A DNA stretch of 64,000 bases from Streptomyces radicis (GTDB lineage: Bacteria; Actinomycetota; Actinomycetes; Streptomycetales; Streptomycetaceae). The DNA is taken from positions 62,001 to 126,000 of the forward strand of contig NZ_RBDY01000004.1 of the NCBI RefSeq assembly GCF_003626575.1, written 5' to 3'. Shown piece by piece: positions 37,396-46,120 of the stretch (position 1 is its first letter; every line of letters starts with the position of its first letter). Below the pieces are notes generated by a model, which was not told the origin of the DNA, searched no databases, and saw only the letters and a list, made by a program, of their open reading frames with translations. A program made the position numbers and the translations under genes.

Positions 37396-38140
37396 GGCGG
37401 CTACGGGCTGGATGTCCTCCCGTTCGCCGCCTGCCGACCTCGTCTTTCGTGGTGGGTGCGGGTAAAAGCTGGCACCTACGGGAGGGGGGGCGCCGGGTGA
37501 CCGGCCGTCCCGGTAAACGGTAGCTCTCGCTGCTGGCCGGGACCGTTCGCCGAACGGGCGCAGCCGCGAAAGGTAGTTGACGGCCGTTTTCCCGGTGGTC
37601 GCTTAAGGTAGCGCGCACCCTTCGGGCCTGCCCTGGCCGCCCGAAGCGTTTTCAAGCCTGGCGCCCGTTGAGCTGAGGTAGCGGGCCGGTGCTTATCCGC
37701 GGCTTATGCCGGGGCGGGTGCTCTTTTCACACGGGGCACGTTCTGTTCAACACAATGTGTGCCCTGTTTCAGAAGAGACCCTGTCCTCGCGTAAGCGGGA
37801 CATAAAGCCCAGCGGGCCCGCTGAACGAAGCGCACCCCCGCCCCGGACCGGCCCGCTACCTGAGCTCAACGTGCGCGCGGTGAACGACGAGAGCGGCGGC
37901 CAGGGCAGGCCCGAAGGGTGCGCGCCACCGCAACCGACCACCGGCAAAACGGCCGCCCACAAGGGACGCGGCCGCGCCCGTTCGGCGAACGGCCGCGGCC
38001 CACAACGAAAAAGCCCGGTGACCGAGACGGCCGCACACCCGACACCCCTCCCCCCGTAGGTGCCAGCTCTGACCCGCACCCACCACGAAAGCGCCACCCC
38101 GGCCGACGGCGAACGGGAGGACGTCCAGCCCGTAGCCGCC
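37396..38140. repeat. Long inverted-repeat element, copy B (745 bp, most complete)
   Basis: Left arm 37396 to about 37700 and right arm about 37830 to 38140 are diverged inverted copies (GGCGGCTACGGGCTGG... against ...CCAGCCCGTAGCCGCC). Shared inner blocks: TTTCGTGGTGGGTGCGGGT, GGCACCTACGGGG, CCGTTCGCCGAACGG, GCGCACCCTTCGGGCCTGCC, GTTGAGCT(C/G)AGGTAGCGGG. The centre has GTTTCAGAAGAGACC and CGCGTAAGCGGGACATAAA. It occupies the gap between ptsI and the P-loop regulator. Confidence 0.85.
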
Positions 38141-38178
38141 CGTCAACGCCCGCGTAGCGGGCCCGCAGGGCAACGCGC

Positions 38179-40080
38179 TCAGCGCTCGCCCTCCGCGAAC
38201 AGCCGGGCCGCCAGGACGTTCAGGCCGTGCTGGAGGCGGCGGAAGTAGGTGGCGCGGCTCAGGTGGAGCTGGGTGGCGAGCTGCTGGTGGGTGCGGGGCG
38301 GGCCGAGGTGATAGCGGCGCAGGATCCAGCCCGCCTCGGCCTCGCCGGGGTCGGCGCTGTCGCACAGCTCCTGGACGGCGTCGCGCAGCCAGCGGCTCAG
38401 GGCGGCCGTGGTCGGGGTGCGGGGGGCGGACAGCAGGGGGCTCTTGGCGAGTTCGCGGTGGTCGCCCAGGTGGGCGAGGGCGTGGGCCACTTCGGCGCCG
38501 ATCGTGCGGCTCTCGGCGCCGGTGCCCGCGGCGTCGGCCGAGCCGAGGCGTTCGAGCCACGCGGGCAGCGCCTCGCCGCGGAAGTCCTGGCTGAACACCA
38601 TGGGCCGCCGCCCGCAGCGGTAGACGTCGTCGACGGTGGCGCCGTGGTCCTCGAACCGCAGCTCGTCCAGGAGGCTCTGGTACTGCGGCGTCGGGGTGGA
38701 GACCAGCAGGCGGGTGGGCCGGGACATGGTCTGGCGCAGGATGTAGCGCAGCAGCCTGGCGTGCAGGGCGGCGTCGGGGCAGAACGCGACGCCGAGGAAG
38801 AGGCCGCCGGGGCCTCCCGGCTCGGCCGAGGGCGCGAGCAGCCGGTCCGCGTGCTGCTGGAACAGCGGCTCGATGTCCGTGACGGTGCGGGCGTTGACGT
38901 CGAAGAGACCGGCGAATCCGGCGAGTTGGCCGTTGGTGTCGCGCACGAGGCGGAAGCCGCCGATGTCCGCGCGCACCCAGCGGTCGGCGAGGGCGTCGGT
39001 GCGGCGCGGGTCGAGGCCGCCGTGCTGGGCCCAGCGGCGCATCATGCGGCCGATGTCGTCCGCGTCGGCGGGCGATGCGGCGTCGACGGTGGCCGAGGGG
39101 CGGGCCGCGGGGAAGAGGGTCTCGCGCAGCCCGGTGACGCCGGTCAGGAAGAGGCTCTCCTCCATGAGCGCGGCGCGCTGGGCGACGTCGGTGGTGGCGG
39201 AGATCAGCTTCTTGCGGTAGCCGAACGCGCGGGTGCGGGTGGCGCGGTGGGTGGTGGGGCGGCGCCACTGGTGGGCGAGCTCGACGATGTGGCGGAACGG
39301 CTCGGTGACGGCGAGGCCCAACGGCGTGCGGGTGACGACGCTGAGGGCGGAGAGCGCGTCGAACCGTTCGCCGCGGGCCCGCAGCAGCGTCTCGTCGCCC
39401 GCGCCCACGGTGGCGAGCAGGGGCAGGTCGCGCCGCAGGCGCCGGTCGGGGAGCTCGCGCGCGAGCCGCCCGACGATCTCGCCCGCCATGCGGTCGGCGA
39501 CGGCGCCCGGCGCGTCGGGGGCGGCTCCGGCGTGCAGGGCGCGGCAGGCGGCCGCGGCGAGCAGGGGGTTGCCCGCGGCGAGGCGGACGACGAGCCGCCT
39601 CGCGCCGGGGTCGGTGAGCTGGGCGGCGGCGGCGAGGGCGTCGATGTGCCCGTCGGGCCAGGGCCGCACGGTGAGGGTGGGGATGGCGGAGAGGGTCCAC
39701 TCCGGGTGTCTGAGCAACGGGCGCCTGCTGACGAGCAGGACGGGTCGGCGGACCCTGGCCCCCGTGCGCACGGGGGCGACGGCGGCCACGGCGGCGGGCG
39801 CGTCCACGCCGTCGAGCACGAGCGGGTCGCGGGTGTCGTCGGCGAGCGCGGCCCGCACCGCGTCGCCCGCCCCCGACGGCGCGAGGTCCGGCGACGCGAG
39901 AGGCGCGAGGTCCGGCGGCGCGAGGTCGAGGACCGTCGCGGCACCGATCCGCCCGGCCAGCCAGGACTTGCCAGAGCCGAGCGGGCCCGTCAGGTTGACC
40001 ACGGGGTGCGCGGCCAGCGCGGCGCGCACGCCCTCGGGCGTGGCCGGGTACGGCGAGGACGGCGGTGGTGTCTCCCCCAT
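38179..40080 (-). CDS. P-loop ATPase/regulator with C-terminal HTH
   Basis: A 633-residue protein with a Walker A (GPLGSGKSWLAG, about 33-44), a Walker-B-like DPLVLDGVD and a STAND/AAA-like layout. The middle region (about 340-520) has a GNAT-like look (GGFRLVRDTNGQLAGFAGLF). The C-terminus is a helix-turn-helix (THQQLATQLHLSRATYFRRL). Substrate and targets are unknown. It is divergent from the LuxR-like regulator and two genes away from the RiPP locus. Confidence 0.75.
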   Translation of the reverse strand: MGETPPPSSPYPATPEGVRAALAAHPVVNLTGPLGSGKSWLAGRIGAATVLDLAPPDLAPLASPDLAPSGAGDAVRAALADDTRDPLVLDGVDAPAAVAAVAPVRTGARVRRPVLLVSRRPLLRHPEWTLSAIPTLTVRPWPDGHIDALAAAAQLTDPGARRLVVRLAAGNPLLAAAACRALHAGAAPDAPGAVADRMAGEIVGRLARELPDRRLRRDLPLLATVGAGDETLLRARGERFDALSALSVVTRTPLGLAVTEPFRHIVELAHQWRRPTTHRATRTRAFGYRKKLISATTDVAQRAALMEESLFLTGVTGLRETLFPAARPSATVDAASPADADDIGRMMRRWAQHGGLDPRRTDALADRWVRADIGGFRLVRDTNGQLAGFAGLFDVNARTVTDIEPLFQQHADRLLAPSAEPGGPGGLFLGVAFCPDAALHARLLRYILRQTMSRPTRLLVSTPTPQYQSLLDELRFEDHGATVDDVYRCGRRPMVFSQDFRGEALPAWLERLGSADAAGTGAESRTIGAEVAHALAHLGDHRELAKSPLLSAPRTPTTAALSRWLRDAVQELCDSADPGEAEAGWILRRYHLGPPRTHQQLATQLHLSRATYFRRLQHGLNVLAARLFAEGER

Positions 40081-40117
40081 GTGCTGCTTGCCCCCTCGGG
40101 ACGGCTGGTGAACGGAG

Positions 40118-40147
40118 GGTGCGGTGCGATGCGGTGCGGTGCGGTGC
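40118..40147. repeat. Pentanucleotide tandem repeat (GGTGC, six units)
   Basis: Six GGTGC-type units (third unit GATGC) lie in the 200-bp divergent promoter region, 38-67 bp before the ATPase start. Two TGTGAGAC direct repeats follow about 50 bp further on. Confidence 0.7.
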
Positions 40148-40280
40148 GGGCCCACCCTAACGACCCGCCCCGACGACCGCGCGCACGATGTGAGACGGAT
40201 GTGAGACCCGACGGGCCCGCGCGCTCAGTACGTTGGGAGGGTTCCGGCCTGACCTGACGCCAGGAGACCGGGGAGGACCC

Positions 40281-41276
40281 GTGGACACGCACACCATGTC
40301 GGTGCTCGGCCTGTCCGGTACCGAGGAGGACATCTACCGTCACTTCCTGCGCAACCCGAGGACGTCGCCCGCCGACATCCATGTGCTGCTGCGCTCGGAC
40401 CGTGAGGCCGTGTCGGAGGCGCTGCGGCGGCTGCGGTCGCTGCGGCTGCTGCACGGGGACGAGGCGAGCACCTGGGCGGCCGAGCCCGATGTGGCGGTGC
40501 CGCGGCTGGCGGAGGAGCGCCTCGAGGACCTGCATCGGCAGATGCGGCAGGTGACGAGGACGCGGCCGATCGTGCTTTCGCTGCAACGGGACAGGACCGC
40601 CGCCGACCCCGCGGGCCCCGCGCCCGGGATCGAACGCCTCGAGGATCTGCGGCAGGTGCGCAACCGGATCGACGACCTGGCGTTCTTCGCGCACGACGAG
40701 GTGCTGGCGGCCGAGCCGTACGACGCGCTGTCGAAGGAGAACATCGCGCACGCGCGGGCGCTCGACCTGCGCTGCCTGAGCCGGGGCGTGCGGATCCGGA
40801 ACCTGGTGCGCCGTGCCACGCTCGACGACCCGGTGACGTTGAGCTATCTGCGGGAGTTGAACGCCCATGGCGCGCGGATCAAGGTGGCCGACGCGTTCTC
40901 CGAGCTGATCCTCGTCTACGACCGGCACACCGCGCTGGTGCCGATCGATCCGGGGAACACCGCGCGGGGCGCGCTGTGCGCGCGGGAGAGCGGTCTCGTG
41001 GGCAACATCGTGACGCTCTTCGAGCGACTGTGGGACGCGGCGCGGGACTTCGCCGAGCTGGTGGACGCCGGGGCCGAGCAGACGCCCGAGCTGTCGGGGA
41101 CGCAGCGGGACGTCCTGTCGCGCATGTGCGCGGTGAGCAAGGACGAGACGGGCGCCCGGCAGGTGGGCGTCTCGCTGCGCACCTACCGGCGGCACATCGC
41201 GGACCTCATCCAGCTGCTCGGCGCGGAGAACCGCGCCCAGGCCGCGCTGCTGGCGCGCGAGCGCGGCTGGGTGTGA
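40281..41276 (+). CDS. TrmB-like/LuxR-type transcriptional regulator
   Basis: A 331-residue regulator with an N-terminal winged-helix TrmB-like part (EDIYRHFLRNPRTSPADIHV, SEALRRLRSLRLL), a phospholipase-D-like middle region and a C-terminal LuxR-like HTH (LSGTQRDVLSRM, GVSLRTYRRHIADLIQLLGA). GTG 40281 has GGGGAGG upstream. It faces the RiPP locus tail to tail across a shared terminator and is the nearest candidate regulator of that locus. Confidence 0.85.
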   Translation: MDTHTMSVLGLSGTEEDIYRHFLRNPRTSPADIHVLLRSDREAVSEALRRLRSLRLLHGDEASTWAAEPDVAVPRLAEERLEDLHRQMRQVTRTRPIVLSLQRDRTAADPAGPAPGIERLEDLRQVRNRIDDLAFFAHDEVLAAEPYDALSKENIAHARALDLRCLSRGVRIRNLVRRATLDDPVTLSYLRELNAHGARIKVADAFSELILVYDRHTALVPIDPGNTARGALCARESGLVGNIVTLFERLWDAARDFAELVDAGAEQTPELSGTQRDVLSRMCAVSKDETGARQVGVSLRTYRRHIADLIQLLGAENRAQAALLARERGWV

Positions 41277-41305
41277 ACCCCGCCCCCCGACGAACGGCGG
41301 GGTTC
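41275..41305. terminator. Bidirectional terminator
   Basis: GAACCCCGCC (41275-41284) and GGCGGGGTTC (41296-41305) form a perfect 10-bp stem with an 11-nt loop, spanning both convergent stop codons. Confidence 0.75.
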
Positions 41306-41546
41306 AGGGCGGGGGTTCGAGGCGCCAGCGGCGCAGGGCGGGGGCGGTGGCGAGCGCGGCGCCGACCACGGCCCTGATCTCGTCGGGCGACGCGCCCGGC
41401 GCGGCGATCGACAGGCCGATCCGGTCGGGCTCGGCGTGGTGGCGGTAGTGCCAGCGCCCCGGCAGCAGGCTCAGCAGCCTGACGACGGCGATCTCCCCGT
41501 GGTCGGCGTCGGGGGCCACGACGCGCAGCACGATGTGGGCGTCCAT
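41304..41546 (-). CDS. Small hypothetical protein (80 aa), last gene of the RiPP locus
   Basis: An 80-residue alpha/beta-looking protein (MDAHIVLRVVAPDADHGEIA ... LATAPALRRWRLEPPP), somewhat like an ACT/ferredoxin-fold domain. ATG 41546 overlaps the oxidoreductase stop (TGATG), so it is co-translated with that enzyme and perhaps acts with it. No family recognised. Confidence 0.65.
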   Translation of the reverse strand: MDAHIVLRVVAPDADHGEIAVVRLLSLLPGRWHYRHHAEPDRIGLSIAAPGASPDEIRAVVGAALATAPALRRWRLEPPP

Positions 41547-43012
41547 CAGGGGGTCACCGCCGTCCGGTCGGGCCCGAGCGCGGGCAGCGGCAGGCCGAAC
41601 TCGCGGCGCAGCGCCGAACGGGCCGCGAGCAGGCCGCACATGCCGTGCACGCCGGGGCCCGGCGGGGTCGCGGCCGAGCACAGGTAGACGCCGGGCAGCG
41701 GGGTGCGGTACGGGTCGACGCGGGCGGCGGGCCGGAGAACGCTCTGCCGCAGGGTGACCGCGCCCGTGCCGATGTCGCCGCCGACGTAGTTGGCGTTGTA
41801 ACGGGCCAACTCCGCGCCGGAGACGCCGCGTTGGGCGAGGATCGTGTCGGTGAAGCCGGGTGCGTACCGCTCGATCGCGGCGCGCACGAGCGGCAGCGGG
41901 TCGCGTTCGTCGCCGGGCGGGAGGTGGGCGTAGGCCCAGACGGGGCGGCGTCCGGGGCGCGCCCGTGACGGGTCGGTGACGGCCGGGTCGACGACCAGGA
42001 CGAACGGCGTCCCGGTGGCCAGGCCGCGGGCGTTGGCCGTCTCCTGGCGGTGGATGGCGGGGGCGGGGCCGCCGAGGTGGACCGTTCCGGCGCGGCCGAC
42101 CGCGGGGTCGGCCCAGGGGATGGGCTCGGAGACGAGGAAGTCGGCCTTGCCCGCGGCCGGGCCGTAACGGTAGCGGGCCAGGGCGCGGGCGTAGCGGCGC
42201 GGCAGCGCGTCGCCGCCCATGGCCAGCAGGGCGGTGGGCGAGACATCGAGCAACACGGCGCGGGCTTCGGAGAGTTCCCGCAGATCGGTGATGGCGTGCC
42301 CGGTGTGCAGGGTGCCGCCGTGGGCGCGGATGTCGTCGGCCATGGCCTCGGCGACGCGGCGGCTGCCGCCGCGCGGCAGCGGCCAGCCCGTGGTGTGCGC
42401 GAGGTGGGCCATCAGCAGGCCGATGGCGGCGCCCGGCAGGGAGGGCAGGGGCCCGACGGCGTGCGCGGCGGCGCCCGCGAGCAGGGCGGGCGCCCGTTCG
42501 CCGCGGAACGCGCCGGTGGCCCACGGGGTGCCGTGGCGCAGGACGCGGGGCAGCAGGGCCGGGGCGGCGCGCAGCCCGGTGGGGCGGCGCATCCCCGAGA
42601 GCAGGAGGTCGGTCACCTCGGTGGTGCGGGCGACCAGGGGGGCCATGAGGCGCTGCCAGCGCTGGCCGTCGGCGCCCAACTCGGCTGCGGTGGCGTCCAG
42701 TTCGCGATGGGCCAGGGCGGCTGGGCCGCCGTCGAGCGGGTGCGCGTAGGCGATCGGGGCGTGCAGCAGCTCGACGTCACGGGTGGCGAGGTCGAACGCG
42801 CGGAAGAAGCGGGAGGCCGCGGCCATGGGGTGCACCGCGGCGCACACGTCGTGGTGGATGTCCGGGTCGAACAGCGCGGCGCCGCGCAGGCCGCCGCCCA
42901 GGGTGTCGGCCGCCTCGTGCACGGCGACCCGGAGTCCCGCGCGGGCGAGGGTGACGGCGGCGGCCAGGCCGTTGGGGCCACTGCCGACGACGGCGGCGTC
43001 CACGGTGCTCAT
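41546..43012 (-). CDS. Phytoene-desaturase-like FAD oxidoreductase of the RiPP locus
   Basis: A 488-residue CrtI-type flavoprotein: dinucleotide-binding VVGSGPNGLAAAVTLARAG at the start, a polyene-oxidase-like middle (GGSRRVAEAMADDIRAHGG) and a C-terminal FAD contact (YLCSAATPPGPGVHGMCG). No carotenoid genes are near, so the likely substrate is the RiPP or a side-chain precursor. From memory, CrtI-like enzymes occur in some linaridin clusters. It lies 22 bp after the acidic secreted-protein gene, with a start at ATG 43012. Confidence 0.85.
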   Translation of the reverse strand: MSTVDAAVVGSGPNGLAAAVTLARAGLRVAVHEAADTLGGGLRGAALFDPDIHHDVCAAVHPMAAASRFFRAFDLATRDVELLHAPIAYAHPLDGGPAALAHRELDATAAELGADGQRWQRLMAPLVARTTEVTDLLLSGMRRPTGLRAAPALLPRVLRHGTPWATGAFRGERAPALLAGAAAHAVGPLPSLPGAAIGLLMAHLAHTTGWPLPRGGSRRVAEAMADDIRAHGGTLHTGHAITDLRELSEARAVLLDVSPTALLAMGGDALPRRYARALARYRYGPAAGKADFLVSEPIPWADPAVGRAGTVHLGGPAPAIHRQETANARGLATGTPFVLVVDPAVTDPSRARPGRRPVWAYAHLPPGDERDPLPLVRAAIERYAPGFTDTILAQRGVSGAELARYNANYVGGDIGTGAVTLRQSVLRPAARVDPYRTPLPGVYLCSAATPPGPGVHGMCGLLAARSALRREFGLPLPALGPDRTAVTP

Positions 43013-43034
43013 CGGGGGTGTGCCTCCTCGTCCT

Positions 43035-43313
43035 TCACTGCCAGCCGTTGGCGCTCGGGTCGGTGTCGGGGCCGTCCTCGTCGTCACCCTCGCCGCCACC
43101 GTCACCGTCACCGTTGTCGCCACCGTCGCCGTTGTCGCCGTTGGTGCCGCGGTCGGCTCTGTCCCGGTCGAGGCGCTCGCTCGCGTTGTCGGTGGCGCTC
43201 TCGTCGGCGTGCGCGGCGAGGGCGCCAGGGCCCGTGACGGCCAGCGCGGCCAGGGCGAGCGCGGCGAGCGGGCGGGCGACGCGGGCGGTGGCGGCGCGGG
43301 GGGAACGCTTCAT
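43035..43313 (-). CDS. Secreted acidic low-complexity protein of the RiPP locus (92 aa)
   Basis: Signal peptide to about residue 37 (LAALALAALAVTGPGALAAHA), then about 55 residues of Asp/Gly/Asn repeats (NGDNGDGGDNGDGDGGG). AGGAG lies 8 nt before ATG 43313. It may bind cations or a basic, hydrophobic peptide outside the cell, e.g. as immunity or carrier, but this is only a guess. A promoter-like element shared with the precursor operon lies about 90 bp upstream. Confidence 0.65.
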   Translation of the reverse strand: MKRSPRAATARVARPLAALALAALAVTGPGALAAHADESATDNASERLDRDRADRGTNGDNGDGGDNGDGDGGGEGDDEDGPDTDPSANGWQ

Positions 43314-43400
43314 GTCGGGGCTCCTGCCTGGGACTTCGGGTGGTGTGCGGTGGGTTTGCGGGTCTCTTCGATCGTCCCCCTGGCCGGTGCGGCGGGCCAG

Positions 43401-43427
43401 GCTCGCCGGTGGCAGCAGGCTGCACCG
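43401..43427 (-). promoter_or_regulatory. Element shared by two RiPP-locus promoters (copy 2)
   Basis: Plus-strand GCTCGCCGGTGGCAGCAGG with CTGCA following (43401-43425) matches the sequence at 50056-50081 (GCTCTCCGG, TGGCA, AGGCTGCA). The two copies stand 88 and 93 bp before the respective start codons. Confidence 0.5.
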
Positions 43428-43458
43428 CGGGCACAGGATGCTGCCGTTCCCTTCGGGC

Positions 43459-45306
43459 TCAGGCCGCCGCCCGCGCGCCGTCGAGCTGGGCGGACGCCAG
43501 TCGCCGGTAGAGCGCGTCGCGCGCCATCAGGTCGGCGTGGCGCCCGGTGGCGCGCACCCGCCCTTCCTCCATCACCACGATCCGGTCGGCGTCGGCGACG
43601 GTGGAGATGCGGTGGGCGATGGCGACCACGGCGCAGCGCCCCGCGATGCGGCGCAGGCTGGCGCGCAGCGCGGTCTCGGTGTCGGAGTCGAGCTGCGACG
43701 TGGCCTCGTCGAGCAGGATGACATCGGGCCTCTGGAGCAACGCCCGTGCGATGCACAGCCGTTGACGCTGCCCGCCGGAGAGCCCCACGCCCTGGTCGCC
43801 GAGGTGGGTGTCGAGCCCGTCGGGCAGCTCGGCGATGACCTCGGTCAGCCCGGCGAGGTCGATGGCCTCGCGCAGCTCCTCCTCGGTCGTGTCGGGCGCG
43901 GCGTAGCGGATGTTCTCGCGCAGGGTGCCGCGCAGCGCGGGGGTGTCCTGCTGCACATAGCCGACGCGGCCCCTGACCTCGGCCAGCGGAAGGCCCGCGA
44001 TGTCGCGCCCGGCGAGCAGGACCGTGCCGTCCTCGGGCCGGTAGAACCGTTCGATCAGCTGGAACGCCGTGGTCTTCCCGGCGCCCGAGGGGCCGACGAG
44101 GGCGGTCAGGCCGCGCCGGGGCACGGTGAACGAGACGCCGTCGAGCACGGCGCGTCCCCCGTAGCCGAACCGCACCCCGCGGAACTCCACGGCGGGCGCG
44201 TCATCGCCCGCCGACGCGGGGGCGAGCGCGGGGCGTCGGGACTCGGGCGTCTCCTCCTGGGGCAGGGAGGCCAGCTCGTCGACGCGCTGGATCGCGGCCC
44301 TGCCCTGCTGGTAGGCGCCGATGGAGAGGAAGACCAGCACGAGCGGCGACACCAGGTAGAAGAGGTACATCACGAACGCGGTGAAGTCGGCGGCGGACAG
44401 CGAGCCGGTCGCGACGCGGGCCATGCCGACGCCCATCACGGCGGCCAGGGAGACCTGGAGGCCGACGTTCATCGCGGGGGTGAGCATCGCGTCCAGGGCG
44501 CTGACGCGCACGCCCGAGGCGCGGGCGCGGTCCGCGAGCCGCGCGAGCCTGGTCTGTTCGCGCCCCTCGGCCCCCGCCGCCTTGACGGTGGTGAGGGCGG
44601 ACAGGACGCGTTGCAGATCGGCGCCGAACGCGCCGGTGTCCTCGCGGTTGACCAGCGCGTGGCGGCGCAGGCCACGGGCCAGCGACACCGAGCCGAGGCT
44701 CGCGGCGCCCAGGCAGCCGACCGCGACGAGCAGCAGCCACACATCGATCCACGCCATCAGCACGACGCCGCCGACCACGGTCAGGCCGTTGACGACGAGC
44801 TGGGCCAGGCTCTGGGTGAGCGCGATCTTCACCAGCGACGTGTCGGAGACCAGGCGGGTCTGCACATCGCCCTGCCGCTGCGCGTGCAGGCTGGCCAGGT
44901 CGGCGCGGAGCACGCGGCCCGAGAGCAGGACGCGGGCGTCGCGCACGATGTTCTCGCCCGCCCGGCCGATGAGATAGCCCTGGCCCGCGGAGAGCACCGC
45001 GTCGGCGACGAACAGCGCGGCCAGGAGCACCACGAACCCCGCGACCGGGTCGCCGAGCCCCACGGCCTCGATGAGGTCGGAGACCACGAAGGGCTGCACC
45101 AACGCGGACACCACCCCGGCGATGCCGAGACCCACGCCGCCGAACAGCAGCCCGCGGTGGCGGCGCGCGGCGCCGCGCACGGTGCCGCGCTCCCGCGCGG
45201 GGCGGGTCAACGCGGGGACGGGCGGGGAGAGTTCGACGGTGGACGGTTCGGGGGTGGACGGTTCGGGGACGGGCAGCTCGGCCGTGGACAGTTCAGCGGT
45301 GGTCAT
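43459..45306 (-). CDS. linT: ABC exporter (half-transporter) of the RiPP locus
   Basis: A 615-residue exporter with a six-span membrane domain (about 50-330) and an ATPase domain (about 380-600): GPSGAGKTT, LSGGQRQR, VILLDEATSQLD and the H-loop AHRIS. There is no N-terminal C39 peptidase, so the leader must be removed by another protease. In linaridin clusters LinT exports the mature peptide. ATG 45306 overlaps the methyltransferase end by 14 nt. The N-terminus has a PEPSTPEPST repeat. Confidence 0.9.
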   Translation of the reverse strand: MTTAELSTAELPVPEPSTPEPSTVELSPPVPALTRPARERGTVRGAARRHRGLLFGGVGLGIAGVVSALVQPFVVSDLIEAVGLGDPVAGFVVLLAALFVADAVLSAGQGYLIGRAGENIVRDARVLLSGRVLRADLASLHAQRQGDVQTRLVSDTSLVKIALTQSLAQLVVNGLTVVGGVVLMAWIDVWLLLVAVGCLGAASLGSVSLARGLRRHALVNREDTGAFGADLQRVLSALTTVKAAGAEGREQTRLARLADRARASGVRVSALDAMLTPAMNVGLQVSLAAVMGVGMARVATGSLSAADFTAFVMYLFYLVSPLVLVFLSIGAYQQGRAAIQRVDELASLPQEETPESRRPALAPASAGDDAPAVEFRGVRFGYGGRAVLDGVSFTVPRRGLTALVGPSGAGKTTAFQLIERFYRPEDGTVLLAGRDIAGLPLAEVRGRVGYVQQDTPALRGTLRENIRYAAPDTTEEELREAIDLAGLTEVIAELPDGLDTHLGDQGVGLSGGQRQRLCIARALLQRPDVILLDEATSQLDSDTETALRASLRRIAGRCAVVAIAHRISTVADADRIVVMEEGRVRATGRHADLMARDALYRRLASAQLDGARAAA

Positions 45307-46120
45307 GGGGGCCGTCCTCGGTGGGGCGGGTGTACCGGCTGACATACAGCGGGCTGTCGTCGGCGAACGCCGTGCCCGCCCAGTCGGCGTGCCGGGACAC
45401 CGGGACGAGGCCCGCGGCGGCGGCGTACGCGTCGACCTCGCCCGGGGTGGTCAGGCGGCTCAGCTCGCTGCCGACCCTGACGGTCCCGGCCTCGTGCCAC
45501 AGGTGGGAGGCGTGCCACAGGCCGCCGCCCGGCAGGAGCGTCGAGTAGGTCTGGAGCCCCGTGCCGGGCTCGGGGTAGGGCGCGAACCAGGTGGCGCGGG
45601 CGCGGCCCTCGTGCAGGCCGTGGACGAACGCGGGGTTGTGCGTCTCGACGACCAGGGTGCCGCCCGGCGCCAGCTGGCGGGCGGCGACGGCGATCGCGGC
45701 GCGCTGGTCGGCCGGGTCGAGCAGCATCGACAGGGTGGCGCACACGCAGTAGACGAGGCCGTAGGTCGCGCCGTCGGCCCACGCGCGGATGTCGCCGTGC
45801 ATGGGCGTGACGGGCGCGGCCGTCGTCGCGATGGCGGCGCGCAGCCGGTCGAGCATCTCGGGCGACGAGTCGACGCCGACGATGTCGCCGGTGCGCTCGG
45901 CCAGCGGGACGGCGATGCGGCCCGTTCCGACGCCGAGCTCGAGGGCGCGGCCGCCGGGGTGCCACTCGGCGAGGCGGCGGACGGCCAGGTCCGCCTGGGT
46001 GTCGCGCGGGAAGAGGCGGTCGTAGAAGTCGGCGAACTCCCGCCCGTAGCCGCTGTCCTGGACCGTCTCGGGGGCTTCGGGGGCTTCGGGGGCTTCGGTG
46101 ACGTCGGGGGCAGTGGTCAT
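45293..46120 (-). CDS. linM: Class I SAM methyltransferase of the RiPP locus (LinM-like)
   Basis: A 275-residue methyltransferase with SAM motif I (ALELGVGTGRIAVPLAE), motif II (GDIVGVDSSPEMLDRL) and motif IV (YGLVYCVCATLSMLL). Cypemycin-type clusters use such an enzyme to dimethylate the N-terminal amino group of the core peptide, which fits the Ala/Ser expected at the N-terminus here. ATGA overlap with the LinL-like gene. The N-terminus has an EAPEAPEAPE repeat. Confidence 0.85.
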   Translation of the reverse strand: MTTAPDVTEAPEAPEAPETVQDSGYGREFADFYDRLFPRDTQADLAVRRLAEWHPGGRALELGVGTGRIAVPLAERTGDIVGVDSSPEMLDRLRAAIATTAAPVTPMHGDIRAWADGATYGLVYCVCATLSMLLDPADQRAAIAVAARQLAPGGTLVVETHNPAFVHGLHEGRARATWFAPYPEPGTGLQTYSTLLPGGGLWHASHLWHEAGTVRVGSELSRLTTPGEVDAYAAAAGLVPVSRHADWAGTAFADDSPLYVSRYTRPTEDGPHDHR

